Below the pieces are notes generated by a model. That model searched no databases. It saw nothing but the letters and a program-made list of their open reading frames with translations, and was not told the origin of the DNA. This document shows positions 50,012 through 58,271 of a stretch of 64,000 nt of DNA, one piece after another. Origin of the DNA: Streptomyces prunicolor NBRC 13075. GTDB lineage: Bacteria > Actinomycetota > Actinomycetes > Streptomycetales > Streptomycetaceae. The stretch spans positions 1 through 64,000 of the forward strand of contig NZ_BARF01000003.1 in the NCBI RefSeq assembly GCF_000367365.1, given 5' to 3'. Every line of letters starts with the position of its first letter. The stretch's first letter is position 1. The position numbers and the translations under genes were made by a program.

Positions 50012-50812
50012 GTGCGCGCCTCTCTCCTCCAAATCGCCGTAGACGAGGGCGAATCGGTCGAATCTCGCCGGGTTCGAGTGGCGTCCCTCGTCCGCGAGCA
50101 GGCCGGTACCGACCTCGTCGTCCTGCCGGAGTTGTGGACGACGGGTGCGTTCGCCTACGAGCGGTTCGCCGAGGAGGCGGAGCCGTTGGAAGGCCCGACC
50201 TACGAGGCGATGGCCAAGGCGGCGAGCGACGCGGGCGTGTGGCTGCACGCGGGCTCGATCCCTGAACGGGACCCAGACGGCCCCCTCTACAACACGTCTC
50301 TCGTCTTCTCCCCCTCCGGTGAACTGGCCGCCGCCTACCGCAAGATCCACCGCTTCGGCTTCGACAAGGGCGAGGCCGTGCTGATGGGCGCGGGCAGCGA
50401 GCTGGTGACGGTCCGGCTGCCCGAGACGACCCTCGGTCTTGCCACCTGCTACGACCTCCGTTTCCCCGAACTCTTCCGCGGCCTCGTCGACGCCGGCGCC
50501 GAGACCCTCGTCCTCCCCGCGGGCTGGCCCGAGCGCCGCCGCTCCCACTGGACCCTGCTGGCCCAGGCCCGCGCCGTCGAGAACCAGTCCTTCGTCCTCG
50601 CCTGTGGAACGGCCGGTACGCACGCCGGAGTTCCCCAGGCGGGTCACTCGATCGTGGTCGATCCCTGGGGCGAGGTCCTCGCGGAGGCGGGCGCGGGCGA
50701 GGAGATCCTCACGGTGGAGTTCGACCCGGCGAAGGTGGCGGTGACGAGGGAACAGTTCCCGGCGCTGAAGGACCGGGTGCTGGGGCTGGAGCGTCCGCGG
50801 GGCGCGAGTTGA
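50012..50812 (+). CDS. Carbon-nitrogen hydrolase (nitrilase superfamily)
   Basis: A 266-residue protein with the complete Glu-Lys-Cys triad: LPELW (Glu), YRKIHRF (Lys) and LATCYDLRFPELFR (Cys). It resembles omega-amidase/Nit-type members that repair or hydrolyse small amides. GTG 50012 is the best start. The stop TGA at 50810-50812 overlaps a TTG start of the next membrane gene. Confidence 0.9.
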   Translation: MRASLLQIAVDEGESVESRRVRVASLVREQAGTDLVVLPELWTTGAFAYERFAEEAEPLEGPTYEAMAKAASDAGVWLHAGSIPERDPDGPLYNTSLVFSPSGELAAAYRKIHRFGFDKGEAVLMGAGSELVTVRLPETTLGLATCYDLRFPELFRGLVDAGAETLVLPAGWPERRRSHWTLLAQARAVENQSFVLACGTAGTHAGVPQAGHSIVVDPWGEVLAEAGAGEEILTVEFDPAKVAVTREQFPALKDRVLGLERPRGAS

Positions 50813-51126
50813 GCGGCAGAGCCGGGCGGCCTCTGGCCGCACTCGGACGCGCCTTCCAGGCCCCGGACCGCTACGACACCGCGCCACGCGATTCCTGGTC
50901 GGCCGCCCGCCCCCGCACCGTACTGGCCACCATGCTCGTCGAGTGGGGCCCCGTGACGGTGTTCGTCTGGCTCGTGGGCAGGATGGCCGACGACCCTCCC
51001 AGCTGGACGGCCAGCGCGGTTTTCGGCGCGCTGTTCGTCGTAGGCGGCTACCTCGGGGACCGCCTGAAGGAGCGCCGCCGGGCACGCGCTCGTGCCCGTA
51101 CGGCCGCCGACCAGGAAGTGCGTTAG
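50809..51126 (+). CDS. Small two-helix membrane protein
   Basis: A 105-residue product begun at TTG 50809, which overlaps the nitrilase stop by TTGA, so translation is coupled. It has a polar N-terminal 35 residues, helices around TVLATMLVEWGPVTVFVWLVG and TASAVFGALFVVGGYLGD, and a strongly basic tail (KERRRARARARTAADQEVR). Its last bases overlap the stop of the convergent LURP-one gene. No family recognised. Confidence 0.65.
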   Translation: MSGRAGRPLAALGRAFQAPDRYDTAPRDSWSAARPRTVLATMLVEWGPVTVFVWLVGRMADDPPSWTASAVFGALFVVGGYLGDRLKERRRARARARTAADQEVR

Positions 51127-51614
51127 TCCTCCCGCTCCTTCTCCGCCAGGTGGATCACGCACACCGCCACCGCGATCAGCAGTGCCGCGTCCGCGTCCTC
51201 CCGGACGATGTCGACGCCGTACGTCTCCCGGATGTGCAGCCAGCGCCGGGAGATCTGCGCGAGCAGCTCGCCGTCGTAGTCGACGCCGAACTCGCGGTCC
51301 AGGATCTTGCCGCTGACGTCGAGTTCGGTGCCGTCGACCAGGGACACCTTGTAGTGGTTGCGCAGCAGGGAGAAGCGCTTCCGCCTGATGGTCGCCAGGG
51401 GCTCACCGTCCCGTTCGATGACCATCGTGTCGCGCAGGGCGAGCATCTTCTTGTGGATGTCGATGAGCACGCGCCCGTGCGTGTCCTTCAGCTCGAACGT
51501 GTCCCTGATGCGCATGGCCTTGCCGTCGACCAGGAACACCTTGTTGCCGTTCTGGTCCTCGATCCAGTAATCCTCACCGAAGCCGAGGATCCGATCGCGT
51601 ACGAGGAATCTCAT
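51123..51614 (-). CDS. LURP-one-related (Tubby-like) protein
   Basis: A 163-residue LURP-one-like protein with the Tubby-type beta barrel repeats: MRFLVRDRILGFGEDYWIEDQNGNKVFLVDGKAMRIRDTFELKDTHGRVLIDIHKKML and SGKILDREFGVDYDGELLAQISRRWLHIRETYGVDI. Family function is poorly defined. Its ATG overlaps the GlxA-type regulator stop by ATGA, so they form one transcript. Confidence 0.85.
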   Translation of the reverse strand: MRFLVRDRILGFGEDYWIEDQNGNKVFLVDGKAMRIRDTFELKDTHGRVLIDIHKKMLALRDTMVIERDGEPLATIRRKRFSLLRNHYKVSLVDGTELDVSGKILDREFGVDYDGELLAQISRRWLHIRETYGVDIVREDADAALLIAVAVCVIHLAEKERED

Positions 51615-52621
51615 GACATTACGGCTTCCCCGGCAGCCGGTCCGAAACGCCGCCGATAGGCCGACGGGCTCAATCCGGTCTCCTTCCGCAGCCGTACTCG
51701 GAGGTTCGCCCCGGTCCCGAGACCACACCGCGCGGCGACCACGTCGAGCCGTTCCTCCCCGCGTTCGATCAGCCGGCACGCCAGCGCCACCCGCTCCCCG
51801 GTCAGCCATGCCAACGGCGTCGTCCCGAGCTGCGCCCGGAAGCGCCGGTGCAGGGTCGCGGGGGAGACGGCCGCGCGGGCGGCAAGTTCGGCCACCGTCA
51901 ACGGCTCCCCCAGCCGCTCCTGCGCCCACGCGAGCAGCGGCGCGAGCGACTCGTCGGGCACATCGGGCAACGGCCGCTCCACGAACTGCCGTTGCCCGCC
52001 GTCCCGATGGGCCGCGAAGACCAGCCTCCTGGACACCGCGTTGGCGATCTCGGCGCCATGGTCCCGCCGTACGACATGCAGCCCGAGGTCGAGCGCGGCG
52101 GCGCTGCCGGAGGCGGTGAGGATGTCCCCGTCGTCCACGAAGAGAACGTCCGGTTCGAGCCGCACGCGCGGGTGCAGGGCGCGGAAACGGTCGGCCCACA
52201 TCCAGTGCGTGGTCGCCCGGCGGCCGTCCAGCAGTCCGGCCTCGGCGAGCGCGAAGCTCCCGGTGCACAGGCTCATGACACGGGCCCCGCGCGCGTGGGT
52301 GCGCCGGATGGCGTCGAGGACGTCACCACCGCGCGGTACGACGTTGTCGGGCCGCCCCGGCACGACGAGGGTGTCCGCCGAGTCCACCGCGTCGAGACCG
52401 TGCGCCCCGGTGAGGGTGAAGAACCCGTGGTTCATCCGCACCTCAGGCGCGGGCGCGCACACCAGCACCTCGTACAGCGGCCCGGACAGCCCGAGTTCGG
52501 GCCGGGGCAGCCCGAACAGTTCGGTGGCGACGCCGACCTCGAAGGGGTTGGTGCCCTCGTCGACGATGACGGCGACACGGTGGGGCTGCGACGGAGGGCG
52601 CTGCGAGGATCCTTGCGGCAT
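51611..52621 (-). CDS. GlxA-type transcriptional regulator (DJ-1/PfpI plus AraC)
   Basis: A 336-residue regulator: N-terminal DJ-1/PfpI-like amidotransferase fold (RVAVIVDEGTNPFEVGVATELFG, LCTGSFALAEAGLLDGRRATTHW with the nucleophile-elbow Cys), and C-terminal AraC helix-turn-helix pair (LTVAELAARAAVSPATLHRRFRAQLGTTPLAWL, LDVVAARCGLGTGANLRVRLRKETGLSPSAYRRRF). It sits opposite a cupin gene, the likely target, and co-transcribes with LURP-one. Confidence 0.9.
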   Translation of the reverse strand: MPQGSSQRPPSQPHRVAVIVDEGTNPFEVGVATELFGLPRPELGLSGPLYEVLVCAPAPEVRMNHGFFTLTGAHGLDAVDSADTLVVPGRPDNVVPRGGDVLDAIRRTHARGARVMSLCTGSFALAEAGLLDGRRATTHWMWADRFRALHPRVRLEPDVLFVDDGDILTASGSAAALDLGLHVVRRDHGAEIANAVSRRLVFAAHRDGGQRQFVERPLPDVPDESLAPLLAWAQERLGEPLTVAELAARAAVSPATLHRRFRAQLGTTPLAWLTGERVALACRLIERGEERLDVVAARCGLGTGANLRVRLRKETGLSPSAYRRRFGPAAGEAVMS

Positions 52622-52674
52622 GTGCGATTCCTAGCACTCGTACGGCGGCCCGACCACCCCCGACGATGACTGGC

Positions 52675-53082
52675 ATGACCACCACCGAACCCATCTCCCT
52701 CCCCGCCGCCCTCGCCTCCTTCACCGACCGCTGGAGCCCCCGCATCGTCACCACCGTCAACGACTACGACGTACGCGTCGCGAAGGTCGAGGGCGAACAT
52801 CTCTGGCACACCCACGACCACACCGACGAGTTCTTCCTGGTCCTGGACGGCGAACTGCACATCGCCCTACGGGAGTCGGCGGGCTCGGGTTCGGGGGAGC
52901 GCACGGTCGTTCTCCCCAAGGGCTCCGTCTTCACGGTCCCGCGCGGCACGGAACACAAGCCGTACGCCCCCGTCCCCACGGAGATCCTCGTCCTCGAACC
53001 GACCGGCACCCTCACGGTCGGCGACCACCACGAGGCCGTACCGGACCATGTGGACGCTACGACGGGGCACGCGCTGGCGTGA
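52675..53082 (+). CDS. Small cupin domain protein
   Basis: A 135-residue single cupin: metal-binding HTHDHTDEFFLVLDGELHI (the WHTHDH histidines and the Glu) and PKGSVFTVPRGTEHKPYAP. Such cupins bind a metal and can be sugar isomerases or ligand sensors; substrate unknown. ATG 52675 is preferred to an ATG at 52666; neither has an evident ribosome site. Divergent from the GlxA-type regulator. Confidence 0.8.
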   Translation: MTTTEPISLPAALASFTDRWSPRIVTTVNDYDVRVAKVEGEHLWHTHDHTDEFFLVLDGELHIALRESAGSGSGERTVVLPKGSVFTVPRGTEHKPYAPVPTEILVLEPTGTLTVGDHHEAVPDHVDATTGHALA

Positions 53083-53111
53083 CTGTCAGTGGCCGGTGGC
53101 ACTCTTGATCC

Positions 53112-54968
53112 ATGACCGACGCATCCTCGCCCCGCACCTCCCGACGCGCCCGCGTCCGCGCCCCCCAGCTCACCGGCAAGGGCGGCTGGCTGAACACGGG
53201 TGACAAGCAGTACACCCTCGCCGACCTGCGGGGACGCATCGTCATCCTGGATTTCTGGACCTTCTGCTGCATCAACTGCCTGCATGTTCTGGACGAGCTG
53301 CGGGAGTTGGAGCGGAAGCACCGGGACACGGTGGTGATCATCGGCGTGCACTCGCCGAAGTTCGTGCACGAGGCCGAGCACCAGGCGGTCGCGGACGCGG
53401 TCGAGCGGTACGGCGTGGAGCATCCGGTGCTCGACGACCCGGAGTTGGCGACCTGGAAGCAGTACGCCGTGCGCGCGTGGCCGACGCTCGTCGTCATCGA
53501 CCCGGAGGGGTACGTCGTCGCGCAGCACGCGGGCGAGGGGCACGCGCACGCCATCGAGCGGCTGGTGGAGGAGCTGGAGACCGAGCATGCCGCGAAGGGG
53601 ACGCTTCGGCGCGGGGACGGTCCGTATGTGGCACCGGAGCCGGAGCCGACTGTCCTGCGGTTCCCCGGCAGGGCGATCGCCCTGCCATCCGGGAACTTCC
53701 TGGTCAGCGACACCACCCGGCACCAACTGGTCGAGCTGGCGGCGGACGGGGAGACGGTCGTACGGCGGATCGGTCAGGGCGATCGCGGGCACACCGACAG
53801 CACCTGGGTCCGCTCGCGGTTCAACGAGCCGCAGGGCCTGGCGCTGCTGCCGGACGGCTCCGTGGCCGTCGCCGACACCGTGAACCACATGATCCGGCGC
53901 TTCGACCCGGAGACGGGCCGGTTCACGACCCTCGCCGGCACCGGACACCAGTGGATGCAGGGCGAACCCACCTCGGGCACCGCCCGCGAGGTCAGCCTCT
54001 CGTCCCCCTGGGACGTGGCCTGGTGGAACGGCAAGCTCTGGATCGCCATGGCCGGCGTGCACCAGCTCTGGGCCTACGACCCGAACGACAACACCGTCGC
54101 CGTCACCGCCGGCACCACCAACGAGGGCCTCGTCGACGGACCCGGTCCCGAGGCCTGGTTCGCCCAGCCCTCCGGGCTCGCCGCGACCGCCGACCGGCTC
54201 TGGGTGGCCGACTCCGAGACGTCCGCCCTGCGCTGGGTGGACCTCGACGGGGCCGTCCACACCGCCGTAGGCACCGGACTCTTCGACTTCGGGCACCGTG
54301 ACGGAGCGGCCGAACAGGCGTTGCTCCAGCACCCGTTGGGTGTCACCGCGCTCCCGGACGGCTCGGTCGCGATCAGCGACACGTACAACCACGCCCTGCG
54401 CCGTTACGACCCCGCGACCGGTCAAGTCACCACGCTGGCCACGGACTTGAGGGAGCCGAGCGACGCCGTGCTGGTCGGTGACGAGATCCTGGTCGTCGAG
54501 TCGGCGCGGCACCGGCTGACCCGGCTGCGCCTGCCGGAAGAGGCCGTGCGGGTCGAGTCCGTCGCCCATCGCACCCAGCGCGCGGCCACCGAAGTCGCCC
54601 CCGGCGAGCTGAAGTTGGACGTCATCTTCCAGGCCCCGGCCGGGCAGAAGCTCGACACGCGCTACGGCCCCTCGACCCGACTGCTCGTCTCCGCCACCCC
54701 ACCCGAGCTGCTCGTCGGCGGCGAGGGCGCGGGCACGGACCTGAACCGCGCCCTGACCCTCAACTCGGCCGTGGCGGAAGGCGTGTTGCACGTGTCGGCC
54801 ATGGCGGCCTCCTGTGACGACGACCCGGCCAACGAATACCCGGCCTGCCATGTCCACCAGCAGGACTGGGGTGTCCCGGTCCGCCTCACCAGCGGCGGGG
54901 CGGACCGTCTCCCCCTCGTCCTGGCCGGCATGGACGACCGAGACGGCCGAGACGACCAGGACGCCTGA
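53112..54968 (+). CDS. Thioredoxin-like / NHL-repeat protein
   Basis: A 618-residue protein: thioredoxin-like domain (about 30-160) with the redox motif CINC in FWTFCCINCLHVLDELREL, then a six-bladed NHL beta-propeller (about 185-480; SRFNEPQGLALLPDGSVAVADTVNHMIRRFD, LQHPLGVTALPDGSVAISDTYNHALRRYD repeats), and a C-terminal domain (500-610) with SAMAASCDDDPANEYPACHVHQQDW. Architecture as in NHLRC2-type proteins, with no signal peptide, so cytoplasmic. The role may be thiol-redox linked; not known. Converges on the small membrane peptide gene. Confidence 0.87.
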   Translation: MTDASSPRTSRRARVRAPQLTGKGGWLNTGDKQYTLADLRGRIVILDFWTFCCINCLHVLDELRELERKHRDTVVIIGVHSPKFVHEAEHQAVADAVERYGVEHPVLDDPELATWKQYAVRAWPTLVVIDPEGYVVAQHAGEGHAHAIERLVEELETEHAAKGTLRRGDGPYVAPEPEPTVLRFPGRAIALPSGNFLVSDTTRHQLVELAADGETVVRRIGQGDRGHTDSTWVRSRFNEPQGLALLPDGSVAVADTVNHMIRRFDPETGRFTTLAGTGHQWMQGEPTSGTAREVSLSSPWDVAWWNGKLWIAMAGVHQLWAYDPNDNTVAVTAGTTNEGLVDGPGPEAWFAQPSGLAATADRLWVADSETSALRWVDLDGAVHTAVGTGLFDFGHRDGAAEQALLQHPLGVTALPDGSVAISDTYNHALRRYDPATGQVTTLATDLREPSDAVLVGDEILVVESARHRLTRLRLPEEAVRVESVAHRTQRAATEVAPGELKLDVIFQAPAGQKLDTRYGPSTRLLVSATPPELLVGGEGAGTDLNRALTLNSAVAEGVLHVSAMAASCDDDPANEYPACHVHQQDWGVPVRLTSGGADRLPLVLAGMDDRDGRDDQDA

Positions 54969-54991
54969 AACGGGGGACCACCGGCAACGAC

Positions 54992-55156
54992 CTATCGCCG
55001 ACGCGCTCGCGGTGCCAGCTTGTAGAGCGCCATCCCCGCCGCCACCAGCGTCGTCGCCGCCACCATCATCGCCATGCTGTTCAGCCACAGGCCCGTCGCG
55101 GCCAGCGTGGCCCCACCGGCGCCGGTCGTGCCGGCGCCGACAACTCTTCCGTACAT
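54992..55156 (-). CDS. 54-residue membrane peptide
   Basis: A short gene with ATG 55156 after AGGAGA and stop TAG 54992-54994. The product has a Gly/Thr-rich N-terminus (MYGRVVGAGTTGAGGATLAA), a hydrophobic segment with three internal Met (GLWLNSMAMMVAATTLVAAGMAL) and a basic tail YKLAPRARRR. It lies 72 bases downstream of the glycosyltransferase on the same strand. A likely membrane partner or microprotein; no family recognised. Confidence 0.6.
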   Translation of the reverse strand: MYGRVVGAGTTGAGGATLAATGLWLNSMAMMVAATTLVAAGMALYKLAPRARRR

Positions 55157-55228
55157 AAACGTTTCTCCTAAAGGGTTCCGACAGAGCCGAAGGGCTCCGG
55201 TGAAGCGTTCCGGTGTGCGGGGGGTGGG

Positions 55229-56287
55229 CTAGGTCGCCACCCACTTCTCCTCGCTGCGGCGGGCCAGGCCCCACAGGGAGGTGAAGTAGACGGCGTGCTG
55301 GAAGAGGTCGTAGAGCATCTCGGGGATCATCAGCGCGGCGACCAGGACGGCGAGGGGGCCTGCGCGGCGGACGGAGACGGTTTTCTCGACCACGAAGATC
55401 AGGCCGATCGCGGTCCAGAACGGGGAGATGCCCGGGAAGCCGTAGATCGTCGTGTAGGTGGCCATGAAGGTCAGGTAGACCAGGAAGGACAGGGCGCCGA
55501 AGCCCATCAGGAACTGCTGGAGGAAGTAGCGGGCGGTGACCTTGGTCCAGCCGTAGTCGCGGAGGTTCTCCAGGGCGCCGCGTTGCCAGCGGAGGCGTTG
55601 GTGCCAGAGTTTGGGGAGGCTGGTCATGACCTCGGTGGTGACCGCGCAGCCCGCCGGGGACATGGCGCGGTAGCCGAGGGTCTTGACCGCCTTGGTCATC
55701 TCGTCGTCCTCGGTGAGGGAGGCGAGGCTGTAGTAGCCGTCGCCGCCGCCGATGAGACCGTCGTGGCGGGCCTGCCGCACCTCGCGCAGGACGCGGGCGC
55801 GGAACATCGTGCCGGTGCCGGTGAGGACCTGGGCCTTGCCGCCGGTGCGGTCCAGCTCCCAGGCGTAGCGCTGGAACTCCATGCGCTGGAGCAGGCCGAG
55901 GAGTCCGCCGCCCTGTTCGCCGTAGAAGACTCCGCCGACGGCGCCGACCTTGCGGTTGAAGGTGGCCGTCGCGGTCTCGCTGAACCAGGGGTTGAGGACG
56001 GTGTCCGCGTCCTGGACGAGGAGGAGGTCGCGTTCGTCGAGGTGGGGCAGGACCCAGTCGATGGCCTGGTTGAGGGCGCCGGCCTTTTTGTGCAGGTTGC
56101 CCTGCGTGGCGAAGACTTCCGCTCCGTGCGATGCGGCTACGGCGGCGGTGTCGTCGGTGCAGTTGTCCGTGACGACGACGATCAGGTCGGGCTTGCGGGT
56201 CTGGCGCCACAGGCCCTCGATCGCGGCGCCGATGCGGTCCGCTTCGTTGTGGGCCGGGATCAGGACCACCAGCCGTGGTTCGAGCAC
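55229..56287 (-). CDS. Family 2 glycosyltransferase (membrane-bound)
   Basis: A 352-residue processive-type GT2: VLIPAHNEADRIGAAIEGL, VTDNCTDDT, QDADTVLNPWF (DxD), TEDDEMTKA and QRLRWQRGALENLRDYG (QxxRW). Two to four transmembrane segments follow near residues 250-340. Cellulose-synthase-like topology; the polymer is unknown. GTG 56287 has GGGGAGG upstream. A 54-residue peptide follows. Sugar and acceptor cannot be told. Confidence 0.88.
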   Translation of the reverse strand: MLEPRLVVLIPAHNEADRIGAAIEGLWRQTRKPDLIVVVTDNCTDDTAAVAASHGAEVFATQGNLHKKAGALNQAIDWVLPHLDERDLLLVQDADTVLNPWFSETATATFNRKVGAVGGVFYGEQGGGLLGLLQRMEFQRYAWELDRTGGKAQVLTGTGTMFRARVLREVRQARHDGLIGGGDGYYSLASLTEDDEMTKAVKTLGYRAMSPAGCAVTTEVMTSLPKLWHQRLRWQRGALENLRDYGWTKVTARYFLQQFLMGFGALSFLVYLTFMATYTTIYGFPGISPFWTAIGLIFVVEKTVSVRRAGPLAVLVAALMIPEMLYDLFQHAVYFTSLWGLARRSEEKWVAT

Positions 56288-56484
56288 GGCAGCGGCCTCC
56301 CCCGTGAAGATCGTGAGACGGGCCCGGGGCTGCCTCTCCCCGGGCCCTCAACTGCACAGAGTCTTCACGAGGTTCACACAATCGCACAATGCGCACCGCG
56401 TCACGGATTGCTCACGGTTGGCTGTGTATGTCCTGTGCGGGCGATTCGGCCCGAGTGTGGACTACGCCCTGAATCTGCCTCGGC

Positions 56485-56724
56485 TCAGGCGCCGTAGCCA
56501 CCGCGGTAGCCGCGCGTCTCGTCGTCCTCGACGACCGTCGACTGACCCGGTAGCAGGACCCGTCGACGCCGCGCGATGCTGCTGAACGTCACGACCCCGA
56601 TCAGTCCGACGGCCATGAGAATGACGCCGACCAGGTCGAGATTGACCCCCTGCATGTGCCAGTCGGTCGCGAACGTGAGGATCGCGCCGACGGCTATCAG
56701 GATGATGCATCCGCCCAGGCCCAT
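56485..56724 (-). CDS. DUF6458 membrane protein
   Basis: A 79-residue protein of the DUF6458 type: MGLGGCIILIAVGAILTFATDWHMQGVNLDLVGVILMAVGLIGVVTFSS, two transmembrane helices joined by a conserved loop, and basic RRRRV then an acidic/Gly tail. ATG 56724 has GGAGGCG upstream. Function unknown. Confidence 0.85.
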   Translation of the reverse strand: MGLGGCIILIAVGAILTFATDWHMQGVNLDLVGVILMAVGLIGVVTFSSIARRRRVLLPGQSTVVEDDETRGYRGGYGA

Positions 56725-56811
56725 GAGTGTCGCCTCCCTGTCCGGTCCGGTCGGCCCGGTCCGCCTCCGGGTACCCGGGACGGCAACACCCATGCGCCAC
56801 AGGCGGGTTGA

Positions 56812-58107
56812 CTAGCCTTCCAGGAACGCCGCCAGCGCGTTGGCCAGCAGGTACGGGTCGCGGTCGCCGCAGAGTTCGCGGGCGCTGTGCATCGAGAGGA
56901 TGGCCACGCCGATGTCGACGGTCTTGATGCCGTGCCGGGCCGCGGTGATCGGGCCGATGGTCGTGCCGCAGGGCATGGAGTTGTTGGAGACGAAGGTCTG
57001 GAAGGGCACGCCGGCCTTCTCGCAGGAGGCGGCGAACACCGCGCGGCCCGAACCGTCCGTGGCGTAGCGGTTGTTGACGTTGACCTTGAGGATCGGCCCT
57101 CCGTTGACCCGCGGGTGGTGCGTCGGGTCGTGCCGCTCCGCGTAGTTCGGGTGCACCGCGTGGCCCGTGTCGGAGGACAGGCAGACGGTCCCGGCGAAGG
57201 CCCGCGCCCGGTCCTCGTACGACCCGCCGCGCGCGAACACCGAGCGCTCCAGGACCCCGCCGAGCAGCGGCCCGTCCGCGCCCGTGTCGGACTGCGAGCC
57301 GTTCTCCTCGTGGTCGAAACCGGCGAGCACGGGGATGTACGGCAGGTTCTCGCGGGCGGCGGCCAGGGTGAGGGCCGCGAGGCCGGCGTGCACCGACAGC
57401 AGGTTGTCCATGCGCGGACCGGCGACCAGCTCCTGGTCACGGCCCAGGTAGGAGGGCGCCTCCACGGAGTGGGTCATCAGGTCCCAGCCGGTGACCCCGC
57501 CCGGGGCGAGCCCCGACTCCTCCTCCAGGAAGGCGATCAGGTCGCCGTCGCGGACGTCGTCGCCGAGGCCCCAGATCGGCTGGAGGTGGCGCTGCTTGTC
57601 GAGCTTGAGTCCGTCCGCCGACACGGAACGGTCCAGGTGGATGGCGAGTTGGGGCACCCTCAGCAGCGGCCGGTCCACGTTCACCAGGCGGGTCGAACCG
57701 TCCCGCAGGGTCAGCCGGCCGGCGAGACCGAGATCGCGGTCCAGCCAGGAGTTGAGCAGCGGCCCGCCGTAGATCTCGACGGCGACCTGGCGGAAGCCGT
57801 GCCCGCCGGTGTCGGGGCGCGGCTTGACCCGCAGGTTCGGGGAGTCGGTGTGCGCGCCGACGATGCGGAAGGGCGTGTGGGGGTCCGCACCTTCGGGGAC
57901 GAACCAGGCCACGATCGCGCCACCGCGCAGCACGTACTTGCCGCCACTCGTCCCGTCCCAGGCGTCCGTCTCGGCGACCTGCCTGAAGCCTGCCTTCTCC
58001 AGCCGCTCGGCGGTGTTCGCCACGGCGTGGTACGGCGTGGGACTCGCCGCCAGGAAGGACAACAGGTCGTCGGTGTGGCCGCGGTCGAAGCGGGAGGGTT
58101 CGCTCAT
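56812..58107 (-). CDS. M18 aminopeptidase
   Basis: A 431-residue metallo-aminopeptidase of family M18, with GAHTDSPNLRVKP (metal His, Asp), GFDHEENGSQSDTGADG (Glu pair), GPRMDNLLSVHA (Asp) and SSDTGHAVHPNYAERHDP (His). It releases N-terminal acidic residues from peptides in the cytoplasm. ATG 58107 is chosen as AAGGTGA precedes it. Confidence 0.92.
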   Translation of the reverse strand: MSEPSRFDRGHTDDLLSFLAASPTPYHAVANTAERLEKAGFRQVAETDAWDGTSGGKYVLRGGAIVAWFVPEGADPHTPFRIVGAHTDSPNLRVKPRPDTGGHGFRQVAVEIYGGPLLNSWLDRDLGLAGRLTLRDGSTRLVNVDRPLLRVPQLAIHLDRSVSADGLKLDKQRHLQPIWGLGDDVRDGDLIAFLEEESGLAPGGVTGWDLMTHSVEAPSYLGRDQELVAGPRMDNLLSVHAGLAALTLAAARENLPYIPVLAGFDHEENGSQSDTGADGPLLGGVLERSVFARGGSYEDRARAFAGTVCLSSDTGHAVHPNYAERHDPTHHPRVNGGPILKVNVNNRYATDGSGRAVFAASCEKAGVPFQTFVSNNSMPCGTTIGPITAARHGIKTVDIGVAILSMHSARELCGDRDPYLLANALAAFLEG

Positions 58108-58129
58108 GGGGTTCACCTTAACGACGTAC

Positions 58130-58163
58130 GAGGGCCCGTTCCCGACGTCGGGAACGGGCCCTC
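58130..58163. terminator. Perfect 17-bp-arm terminator of the acyl-CoA dehydrogenase gene
   Basis: A 34-base perfect palindrome (arms GAGGGCCCGTTCCCGAC and its complement, no loop) sits downstream of the acyl-CoA dehydrogenase and upstream of the aminopeptidase. As a perfect palindrome it can also bind a dimeric protein, though a terminator is the simplest reading. Confidence 0.85.
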
Positions 58164-58271
58164 ACAAGGGCGATGTGGGGTTTCGCGAAGCTGTACCGGT
58201 GTTGTCCTGGAACGTGTTCCGCGGCTGCCCCGCAGGCGTCCGCGGTCGGCCGGAAGGCGTTCCGCGGTCGG

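Noticed and set aside
52764..56396. A 1210-codon antisense frame over the cupin, NHL and GT2 genes
   Set aside because: Same artefact; low-complexity Arg/Gly composition and no start with ribosome site.
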